7,404 nucleotides of DNA from Chryseobacterium sp. UBA6632 (lineage in GTDB: Bacteria; Bacteroidota; Bacteroidia; Flavobacteriales; Weeksellaceae). Made by a program: the position numbers and the translations under genes. The notes under the pieces were generated by a model. It was not told the DNA's origin. It saw only the letters and a program-made list of their open reading frames with translations, and did no database searches. Shown here one piece after another: positions 1-5,101 of the stretch. The stretch covers positions 1 to 7,404 of the forward strand of contig DKLU01000109.1 of assembly GCA_002455915.1 (NCBI GenBank), read 5' to 3'. Position 1 is the first letter of the stretch, and each line of letters opens with the position of its first letter.

Positions 1-65
1 CACCAAACCCTTTTGCAGGTTTAGTTTGTGGAGTTTTTGTTAAAAGATCTTAAAATTTGTATTCA

Positions 66-584
66 TTATTTTTTAATCTGAAGATTAGCTTCATTATAAA
101 TTTCGTCGGTCACGGGTTCAAGCCATTTATTTTCATTGGTTTGAGGATTTCCGGTTGTTGCCAGATGCGAAAACCAACTGGTAGCCGTTGCGCCATGCCA
201 ATGCTCTACATTCGGTGCTATTTCTACAATATCACCTGATTTCAGATATCTTGCAGGCTTTCCTCTTTCCTGATAAAGCCCTTCGCCACCAACAACAATT
301 AACAACTGACCGCCAGTATGACTATGCCAGTTGTTTCGGCTTCCCGGCTCGAAGGTAACGTTAGACAAAGGAACGTTAAGCTCTTTATTTTCCGTTAAAG
401 GCGCCAGCCATGATTTTCCTGTGAAATATTGTGCATACGTCGTATTTTCTTTTCCTGTAGGAAAATCGCTTATTTTAGGAACTTCTGTATTCATTTTATT
501 TTGACTTTTTAATGAGTTGCAACTTATCAGCGAAAAAAATAAAACACTAATAGATGCAACACGAGTTAAACTTTGTATAATCAT
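66..584 (-). CDS. Lipoprotein cupin, hydroxynitrile-lyase-like metal site
   Basis: A 172-residue single-domain cupin. Residues 1-22 form a lipoprotein signal peptide with hydrophobic core SVLFFSLI and lipobox LISC (Cys22), so the mature protein should be lipid-anchored outside the cytoplasm. Cupin motif 1 is W-H87-S-H89-T-G-G-Q93 and motif 2 contains H128-W-H130, with a further H140. From memory, the spacing of His87, His89, Gln93 and His128 matches the metal ligands of the Mn-dependent cupin hydroxynitrile lyases (Granulicella type), and His140 matches a further active-site His. That family also includes cupins associated with carboxymuconolactone decarboxylase, so the true reaction is unknown. 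A start at Met31 would give a cytoplasmic protein, but the well-formed lipobox favours the upstream Met. It lies 13 bp downstream of the acetyltransferase gene and is probably co-transcribed with it. The cupin fold is secure; the substrate is not. Confidence 0.88.
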   Translation of the reverse strand: MIIQSLTRVASISVLFFSLISCNSLKSQNKMNTEVPKISDFPTGKENTTYAQYFTGKSWLAPLTENKELNVPLSNVTFEPGSRNNWHSHTGGQLLIVVGGEGLYQERGKPARYLKSGDIVEIAPNVEHWHGATATSWFSHLATTGNPQTNENKWLEPVTDEIYNEANLQIKK

Positions 585-597
585 TTTAAATTAATAT

Positions 598-1170
598 CTA
601 AATTTTTTTGATAATTTTTGCAGGAACTCCTCCTACAACTACATGATCCGGTATATCTTTATAAACTAACGCACCTGCTGCAACCACAGCATTTTCTCCA
701 ATGGTGACACCCGGTAAAATGGTGGCATTTGCTCCGATCCATGCATTTTTCTTAATGTGAATGGGTTTGGCTGTTAATCCTTTTCTCAGTTTCGGATCTA
801 AAGGATGGTTTTCTGTAATTAAACTTACTTTTGGACCAATCAAAACATCATCCTCAATTGTAATTCCGCCAAGTGCTAAAAATGTACAATCGAAATTAAT
901 AAACACGTTTTCTCCGATATTGATATTTTTTCCATAATTGATGTAAATTGGAGTAAAAACAGCTACATTTTTCAGTTTTTTATCTAAAATCTGGCTCAAT
1001 TTCTCAAGAATGTATTTCGGATCAGCAGCATTATTGATCTCAATTAATAATTTCTTCGTTTCATAAGATTCTTTTAACAATACTTCCATTTCAGGATCAT
1101 TCGGTAAAATAGTTTCGCCGTTTAACAATCTTTTAAAAATGTCATTGGTATTTAATAGTGTAGAATTCAT
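598..1170 (-). CDS. Sugar O-acetyltransferase (Maa/LacA-like, hexapeptide repeat)
   Basis: A 190-residue left-handed beta-helix acetyltransferase of the maltose/galactoside O-acetyltransferase group (LbH_MAT_GAT), expected to be a cytoplasmic trimer transferring acetyl from acetyl-CoA to a sugar hydroxyl. Residues ~10-65 form the helical N-terminal Mac-type domain (DIFKRLLNGE.. and ..DPKYILEKLSQIL). Residues ~70-185 carry the hexapeptide repeats (INIGENVFIN, ITIEDDVLIG, AWIGANATILPGVTIGENAVVAAGALV). The catalytic His is His122 in the loop TENHPLDP, and GGVPAKIIKKI is the usual C-terminal acetyl-CoA-side motif. Length matches the family. The start is the only ATG before the coil, preceded by an A/T-rich leader without Shine-Dalgarno, as is normal for Bacteroidota. 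The lipoprotein cupin follows after 13 bp. The acceptor sugar cannot be told; the common annotation of such genes as maltose O-acetyltransferase is by homology only. Confidence 0.93.
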   Translation of the reverse strand: MNSTLLNTNDIFKRLLNGETILPNDPEMEVLLKESYETKKLLIEINNAADPKYILEKLSQILDKKLKNVAVFTPIYINYGKNINIGENVFINFDCTFLALGGITIEDDVLIGPKVSLITENHPLDPKLRKGLTAKPIHIKKNAWIGANATILPGVTIGENAVVAAGALVYKDIPDHVVVGGVPAKIIKKI

Positions 1171-1189
1171 ATCTTTTAAAATCTTAATA

Positions 1190-1197
1190 CAAAATTA
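1190..1197 (-). promoter_or_regulatory. -7 promoter element for the acetyltransferase-cupin unit
   Basis: On the minus strand this reads TAATTTTG, a full match to the Bacteroidota -7 consensus TAnnTTTG, about 20 bp upstream of the acetyltransferase ATG. No TTG is seen at the -33 distance, which falls inside the terminator hairpin of the upstream AraC gene. The box is formed by the T-rich tail of that terminator, so an A/T-rich chance match is possible. Confidence 0.35.
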
Positions 1198-1232
1198 AAA
1201 CGAAAGCCCCGCAGTGATCTTTCTGCGAGGCT
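1190..1232 (-). terminator. Intrinsic terminator of the first AraC-family gene
   Basis: On the minus strand a 10-bp stem (AGCCTCGCAG pairing with CTGCGGGGCT, one T.G wobble) spans 1205-1232 with an 8-base loop at 1215-1222, followed by the T-rich run TTTCGTTTTAATTTTG. It begins about 40 bp after the AraC stop codon. On the plus strand the wobble becomes a C/A mismatch and the 3' side lacks a T run, so it acts in the minus direction. It separates the AraC gene from the acetyltransferase-cupin unit. Confidence 0.8.
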
Positions 1233-1241
1233 CAAATTAGT

Positions 1242-1256
1242 TTTCTGTAAAGCTCA
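1242..1256. repeat. 15-bp direct repeat, copy 1 (after first AraC gene)
   Basis: TTTCTGTAAAGCTCA, identical to the copy at 2153-2167. It lies 16 bases beyond the stop of the AraC gene ending at 1273. Read on the minus strand in the frame of that gene, it encodes SFTE within the tail RLFKKMSFTEN that follows the TAA stop. Confidence 0.85.
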
Positions 1257-1272
1257 TTTTCTTAAATAACCG

Positions 1273-2097
1273 TTAAATTTCTGTGGGAGAAATTCCGTAT
1301 TGCTTTTTAAAAGCTGTTGAAAAATGTGAGGGATTTTTAAATCCTACTTCCATATAGACATCGTGCACTTTTTTATTTTCTTCTTTCAGCTTAATATAAG
1401 CCATTTCGAGACGTTTTTTGTAAAGCCATTTTTGTGGAGTCAGATTACTTACCTTTTTAAAATCTCTTTTAAAAGTAGCCAGACTTCTGCCTGTAAAAGA
1501 GGCTATTTGATCCATCGAAAGATCATCCATATAATTATCATTAAGGAATTCCAGAATGTCTACTTTCCAAGGCTCAGCAAAATCGAAAAGAACAGGATAA
1601 AATGCTTCATTATTATTCAGCAAAGCATAAATTCCTTCCAATAATTTAAGATGTGTAATGCTTTCCGTTGGCTTCACATTTCCGTCAAAATAAGGTGTTA
1701 ATGACTGAAAAAGACTTGTAATAGCAGCATCGGGCTCAATTTTAAAAACATTCTGATCCGAAATTTCTACTTTCGCTGGAATGTCTGCTTTGTTTAAATT
1801 GCTGTAAAATTCGCGTAAAATACTTCGTTTAAATGTAAGTGAAATTCCTTTGTAAAGATCGTCACCGGTTCCGTTTTTATACATTTTAAGCCGATGATCT
1901 CTGCGAACAAGCGCGCACTCTCCTGCTTTTAAAACGATGGTTTTGTTACGGTCTTCAATAATTTTTTCTCCGGAATATAGATACACCAAAACATGCTCCG
2001 GCGTAGAATGAATGCATTTCGTGCTTTCTTCAGAAAAACAGGAAAGAAAAATCCCGGAATAGCTTATGGTTTTTAAGGCTTCTGTTGGCTCCATCAT
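1273..2097 (-). CDS. AraC-family transcriptional regulator (first)
   Basis: A 274-residue cytoplasmic DNA-binding regulator. The N-terminal half (~1-165) is a small beta-rich sensing domain (HVLVYLYSGEKIIED..TIVLKAGECALVRRDHRLKMYK), of the type found in ExsA-like AraC proteins; no ligand can be inferred. The C-terminal ~95 residues hold the two helix-turn-helix units: HTH1 about 193-214 (LSMDQIASFTGRSLATFKRDFK) and HTH2 about 243-266, followed by the family signature GFKNPSHFSTAFKKQYGISPTEI. The protein stops right after SPTE-I, where AraC proteins usually continue with Y-R and a short tail. In-frame translation past the TAA gives RLFKKMSFTEN before a second stop at about 1237-1239. Either of two consecutive ATGs at 2092-2097 may be the start. 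The gene has its own terminator. Likely targets are the following acetyltransferase-cupin genes or itself; this is inferred from position only. Confidence 0.93.
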   Translation of the reverse strand: MMEPTEALKTISYSGIFLSCFSEESTKCIHSTPEHVLVYLYSGEKIIEDRNKTIVLKAGECALVRRDHRLKMYKNGTGDDLYKGISLTFKRSILREFYSNLNKADIPAKVEISDQNVFKIEPDAAITSLFQSLTPYFDGNVKPTESITHLKLLEGIYALLNNNEAFYPVLFDFAEPWKVDILEFLNDNYMDDLSMDQIASFTGRSLATFKRDFKKVSNLTPQKWLYKKRLEMAYIKLKEENKKVHDVYMEVGFKNPSHFSTAFKKQYGISPTEI

Positions 2098-2122
2098 AAA
2101 ATGTTTTACATATTATATGGAA

Positions 2123-2130
2123 CAAAAATA
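2123..2130 (-). promoter_or_regulatory. -7 promoter element for the first AraC gene
   Basis: The minus strand reads TATTTTTG, matching TAnnTTTG, about 26 bp upstream of the AraC start. No clear -33 TTG lies at the expected distance of roughly 20 bp; GGTTTT is the nearest T-run. The surroundings are very A/T-rich, so the call rests on the single box and its placement. Confidence 0.42.
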
Positions 2131-2152
2131 TTAATTAATACTATTTAAAACC

Positions 2153-2167
2153 TTTCTGTAAAGCTCA
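2153..2167. repeat. 15-bp direct repeat, copy 2 (after second AraC gene)
   Basis: TTTCTGTAAAGCTCA, identical to 1242-1256. It lies 15 bases beyond the stop of the AraC gene ending at 2183. On the minus strand, in the -1 frame relative to that gene, it encodes SFTE within the tail SEYKIDGDGNLSFTERF. Confidence 0.85.
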
Positions 2168-2182
2168 AATTTCCATCTCCAT

Positions 2183-2965
2183 CTATTTTATATTCACTTT
2201 TTCTTTCATCACAGAAAAATAAGAATTTGTAAAGGCTGCCAAGCTTTTGTAGCCTACTTTATAAGCGATTTGGCTTAATGTATATTGCTTTGTATTAATC
2301 AGTTCAATACTTTTCAGAATTCTGATGAGCTGTGCATACTTTTGAAGCGTTATTCCTGTTTCCTGTTTGAAAATACGTTGCAGGCTGCGTACAGACATCG
2401 TTGAAAGATCTGCAAGACTTTCTATGCTAAAATTTTCAGCATAATTTGTATTGATATAATTGCAAACCTGCAGCAACCGTTGATCATTCGGAATCGGGAT
2501 ATGAAGACATTCTTTTTCCTTACAAAAATGGGGCAAGCTGTTCAGCAAAGCTTTCAGGAAATAACTTTGCTCTTCATTTTCTTCCATCTGCTGATTCCAT
2601 TTCGCAGCATATTGCAGCATTTCTTTTAAAACCGGCGGCGCAGAAAATACGTGAATATTTTTATAAAAATCGTTATCAAACACAGTTTTGAATAAAACCA
2701 CCATAAGATTTACGGTTTTTGCTTCAGTTTCTGTACGATGTTTTACACCAGAAGGAATCCAGATCAGATGATTCTGAGGAACCAGATAAATTTTATTTTC
2801 AATATGCAGATATTGATAGCCTTCTTCCACATACGTAAGCTGATATCGTTGATGAATATGGTCGTAATCATCATGTATCCAGTTCTTTTCATACCATATA
2901 AAAGCATCAATTTTACTTTCATCATCAAAGACTCCTCTCCTTCTCTCGATTAATCCGCACTTCAT
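2183..2965 (-). CDS. AraC-family regulator (second), cupin sensor; C-terminus probably frameshifted
   Basis: A 260-residue regulator with a cupin-type N-terminal sensing domain (~35-80: HIHQRYQLTYVEEGYQYLHIENKIYLVPQNHLIWIPSGVKHRTE) and a C-terminal AraC DNA-binding domain. HTH1 is about 179-200 (FSIESLADLSTMSVRSLQRIFK) and HTH2 about 229-251 (TLSQIAYKVGYKSLAAFTNSYF). The domain order resembles NimR/YdeC-like AraC proteins. The annotated end, ..MKEKVNIK, lacks the family's P-S-E-Y-R/K motif. Shifting to the -1 frame at about 2198 restores it: SEYKIDGDGNLSFTERF then TAA at 2145-2147. Loss of about four bases (a Pro codon plus one) would explain both the missing Pro and the shift. The DNA-binding helices are intact, so function may survive. 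The gene is divergent from the flavodoxin-RidA gene with overlapping promoters, and is therefore its most likely regulator (inference). Confidence 0.92.
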   Translation of the reverse strand: MKCGLIERRRGVFDDESKIDAFIWYEKNWIHDDYDHIHQRYQLTYVEEGYQYLHIENKIYLVPQNHLIWIPSGVKHRTETEAKTVNLMVVLFKTVFDNDFYKNIHVFSAPPVLKEMLQYAAKWNQQMEENEEQSYFLKALLNSLPHFCKEKECLHIPIPNDQRLLQVCNYINTNYAENFSIESLADLSTMSVRSLQRIFKQETGITLQKYAQLIRILKSIELINTKQYTLSQIAYKVGYKSLAAFTNSYFSVMKEKVNIK

Positions 2966-2993
2966 AAAATGGCGTTTTGTATAATAATTTTGG

Positions 2994-3001
2994 CAAATTT
3001 A
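2994..3001 (-). promoter_or_regulatory. -7 promoter element for the second AraC gene
   Basis: The minus strand reads TAAATTTG, matching TAnnTTTG, 28 bp upstream of the AraC ATG, giving a short leader of about 20 bases. A -33 TTG is not evident. The expected -33 region coincides with the plus-strand -7 box at 3018-3025. Confidence 0.45.
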
Positions 3002-3004
3002 ATA

Positions 3005-3018
3005 AAAACGTATGTTTT
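3005..3018. promoter_or_regulatory. Candidate operator between divergent promoters
   Basis: Inverted repeat AAAAC-GTAT-GTTTT (5-bp arms, 4-bp spacer), lying exactly between the two outward-facing -7 boxes at 2994-3001 and 3018-3025. The position suits a site controlling both genes. AraC proteins more often bind direct repeats, and the arms are short and A/T-rich, so this is a weak call. Confidence 0.3.
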
Positions 3019-3025
3019 AATTTTG
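3018..3025 (+). promoter_or_regulatory. -7 promoter element for the flavodoxin-RidA operon
   Basis: TAATTTTG matches TAnnTTTG, 23 bp upstream of the ATG at 3049. The nearest upstream TTG (2990-2992) has a 25-bp spacer, longer than the usual ~20 bp, so the promoter may be weak and need activation. A second TAATTTTG at 2985-2992 also has no proper -33. Confidence 0.45.
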
Positions 3026-3048
3026 TAAATGAATAAATTTTTAATGAT

Positions 3049-4197
3049 ATGAAAAACTTAACCACTTTTTTTTCAGGAGTTTTACTCTTTTCGATCAGTT
3101 TTTTTACAGCTCAGGAGTGCTCGGCAAACGTTTTGGTATTAATTCATTCAGATAACGGCGGAACGTATGAACTGGCAAAAGAAGTCGCCAAGGGCATTGA
3201 AAGTGAAAAAAATGTAAAAGCTGTGATAAAACAGGTTAAAGAATCGTCTAATTCAACGCTGAAAAATCTTCCGGTAGCTTCGGTGGATGAGCTTAATTCT
3301 TATGACGGAATTGCTTTTGGCTCGCCTATTTATTTTGGAAATATCAGTACGGCAATGAGTGAGTTTTTGTCTAAAACTACCAATTTATGGACTCAACATG
3401 CCTTGGAAGGAATGCCCACAACGGTATTTATGTCTGCGGGAAGCGGCGCAGGTCGGGATCTTGCATTACAATCTTTTTGGAATAGCTTGGCTGTTCACGG
3501 AATGATAATGGTGCCCAATGGAATAAGAGGTAATGAAAATATAGATAAAAATATACCTCAGGGAAACAGTGTATTGGGAACGACAAGTTTAGCATCTTTA
3601 AAAAACGTTGAAAGACCTACCCAAAGTGAACGTTATCTTGCTGAATTACAAGGAAAAAATTTTGCAAAAGTAACATTGGCTTTAAAAGGAACTTTTCCAA
3701 AAAATAAAATGGCATCGACTTCAATCCACCAAAATAAGCGTGATGTAAATCTCATTTTAAAAGAAAAAAATATTGTTTTGCCCAAAGTTCCGAAACCGGC
3801 AGGAAATTATCAGCCTTTTGTACGTTCCGGAAATTTGATTTTTATTAATCAATATGCTTTAAAAGACGGAAAAATTTTAAATCCTGGAAAAGTTGGTAAA
3901 GGTGTTACCGAAGATCAGGTAAAAGAAGCAACAAAAGTTACTATGCTGAATGTTTTATCTGTGTTGAATCAGACCGTTGACGGAGACTTAAACCGCGTAA
4001 AACAATGCGTGCAGTTAACCGGAATTTTTAATACTACCGAAAATTACAGCAAGCATGCAGAATTAATGAATGCTGCATCAGATCTTGCCGGAGAGATATT
4101 CGGTGAAAAAGGAAAACATGCGAGAGCAACTCTAGGAGCCTATTCTGTGCCCGGAAATTCTCCCGTGGAAATTCAGGCGATTTTTGAAGTAGAATAA
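3049..4197 (+). CDS. Exported WrbA-like flavodoxin fused to a RidA/YjgF domain
   Basis: A 382-residue two-domain protein. Residues 1-22 look like a Sec signal peptide (K2, hydrophobic LLFSISFF, then TAQ/E, a common flavobacterial cleavage context). Residues ~27-215 are a flavodoxin-like fold closest to WrbA NAD(P)H:quinone oxidoreductases: FMN-phosphate loop HSDNGGTYELA (33-43), FGSPIYFGNIS (90-100), FLSKTTNLW (106-114), SAGSGAGRD (129-137), VHGMIMVP (149-156) and the PTQSE..AELQGKNFA end. After a linker (~216-235), residues ~236-381 form a RidA/YjgF/UK114 domain (LPKVPKPAGNYQPFVRSGNLIFINQ.., ending HARATLGAYSVPGNSPVEIQAIFEV). Arg359 aligns with the RidA arginine that binds the substrate carboxylate in imine/enamine deaminases. 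Expected activities are quinone or flavin redox and imine hydrolysis, in one periplasmic polypeptide; the fusion's actual role is unknown. The next gene starts 19 bp downstream. Confidence 0.9.
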   Translation: MKNLTTFFSGVLLFSISFFTAQECSANVLVLIHSDNGGTYELAKEVAKGIESEKNVKAVIKQVKESSNSTLKNLPVASVDELNSYDGIAFGSPIYFGNISTAMSEFLSKTTNLWTQHALEGMPTTVFMSAGSGAGRDLALQSFWNSLAVHGMIMVPNGIRGNENIDKNIPQGNSVLGTTSLASLKNVERPTQSERYLAELQGKNFAKVTLALKGTFPKNKMASTSIHQNKRDVNLILKEKNIVLPKVPKPAGNYQPFVRSGNLIFINQYALKDGKILNPGKVGKGVTEDQVKEATKVTMLNVLSVLNQTVDGDLNRVKQCVQLTGIFNTTENYSKHAELMNAASDLAGEIFGEKGKHARATLGAYSVPGNSPVEIQAIFEVE

Positions 4198-4216
4198 TCT
4201 TAAAAATAAAAATAAT

Positions 4217-5020
4217 ATGAAAAAAGTATTTGTAGCTGGAGCCACCGGATGGGCTGGCTCTGAAATTAGCAAAGCTATTCTGGAAAATAGTGAAATGACG
4301 CTTACAGGAGGACTTTCACGAGCTCACAATGGTAAAAATCTTAAGGAAGTTTTATCGTTAAAAAATAATCAGACTGTTCCGCTATTCGACACGATTGAAA
4401 ATGCTATGGAACATGTTGATTTTGATATTCTTGTTGAATTTACCAAGCCCCAGATTGCAAAACATAATATTATATCTGCATTAAAGAAAGGTAAAAAAGT
4501 GATCGTGGGAACTTCAGGTCTTTCAGATGAAGATTATGAAGAAATCGAAAAGATAGCTTTGGAAAACAATACATCGGTTCTTGCCGCAGGAAATTTCGCC
4601 ATTACCATGGTTTTATTGCAAAAATTTGCAGAAATGGCAGCTCAATATATTCCCAATTATGAAATTATAGATTATGCCGATGAACAAAAAATTGATGCGC
4701 CGAGCGGCACTGTGGCAGAATTAGCATTTCGACTTTCAAAAGTTCAGCAGCCTAATATTGCGGTTCCGATTGAAGAAACTATTGGTAATAAAGCGACACG
4801 CGGAGCAACTATTAATGGTATTCAGGTACATTCTGTAAGATTGCCGGGTCATATTATAAGCGTTGAAACTATTTTCGGATTAAAAGGTGAAAAGCTTATC
4901 CTTCGCCATGATTCCACCGAAAGTGCCGAGCCTTATGTGAAAGGCGTACTTTTAGCGATTCAAAATATAGAAACTTTTAAAGGTTTGAAAAGAGGATTAG
5001 ACACAATTATGCAGTTTTAA
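4217..5020 (+). CDS. DapB-like dihydrodipicolinate reductase family protein
   Basis: A 267-residue cytoplasmic NAD(P)-dependent reductase of the 4-hydroxy-tetrahydrodipicolinate reductase family. The N-terminal Rossmann part has GATGWAG (8-14), VEFTKP (73-78) and GTSGLSDEDYEEI (98-110); NFAI (126-129) corresponds to the family's NFS. The substrate motif is IIDYADEQKIDAPSGT (150-165). Compared with E. coli EAHHRHKVDAPSGT, Lys158 and DAPSGT are kept, but the catalytic His159 aligns with Ala154 and His160 with Asp155. The C-terminal dimer/tetramer region (VHSVRLPGHIISVETIFGLKGEKLILRHDST..) is present. It is therefore probably a paralogue of the lysine-pathway enzyme acting on another imine or ketone-like substrate, rather than housekeeping dapB. 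It follows the flavodoxin-RidA gene by 19 bp in the same operon, which supports a shared pathway. No terminator is seen after it. Confidence 0.85.
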   Translation: MKKVFVAGATGWAGSEISKAILENSEMTLTGGLSRAHNGKNLKEVLSLKNNQTVPLFDTIENAMEHVDFDILVEFTKPQIAKHNIISALKKGKKVIVGTSGLSDEDYEEIEKIALENNTSVLAAGNFAITMVLLQKFAEMAAQYIPNYEIIDYADEQKIDAPSGTVAELAFRLSKVQQPNIAVPIEETIGNKATRGATINGIQVHSVRLPGHIISVETIFGLKGEKLILRHDSTESAEPYVKGVLLAIQNIETFKGLKRGLDTIMQF

Positions 5021-5052
5021 TCGGTTTTAGGCAAACTTAATGTGCTATAAAA

Positions 5053-5083
5053 TTGCTGATGTTTTTAAACAATCGTATTTTTG
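5053..5083 (+). promoter_or_regulatory. Bacteroidota-type promoter for the XRE-S24 gene
   Basis: TTG at 5053-5055 (-33) and TATTTTTG at 5076-5083 (-7, TAnnTTTG) are separated by 20 bp, the usual spacing. The start codon at 5102 follows 18 bp later. This is the only promoter in the window with both elements in place, and it implies that the XRE gene is transcribed independently of the upstream operon. Confidence 0.65.
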
Positions 5084-5101
5084 TTGTTCTAATTTTTACG
5101 A

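Noticed and set aside
1..53. Possible end of a plus-strand gene (PNPFAGLVCGVFVKRS then TAA at 51-53), or a minus-strand gene reading LLTKTPQTKPAKGFG off the edge.
   Set aside because: Both strands give short plausible peptides, the visible part is under 20 codons, and no motif decides between them. Left unannotated.
57..239. Plus-strand open frame of 60 codons.
   Set aside because: It lies antisense within the cupin gene, has no recognisable product, and the cupin frame carries clear family motifs.
1363..1644. Plus-strand open frame of 93 codons.
   Set aside because: Antisense to the first AraC gene's DNA-binding region; the translation is a low-complexity Phe/Ile-rich shadow.
1242..2167. 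Direct repeats around the first AraC gene as target-site duplications of a mobile element.
   Set aside because: No transposase, integrase or terminal inverted repeats lie between them, and each copy sits in a matching position after a stop codon, which a post-stop tail explains better.
2738..2953. Plus-strand open frame of 71 codons.
   Set aside because: Antisense to the cupin sensor of the second AraC gene, with no independent promoter or family similarity.
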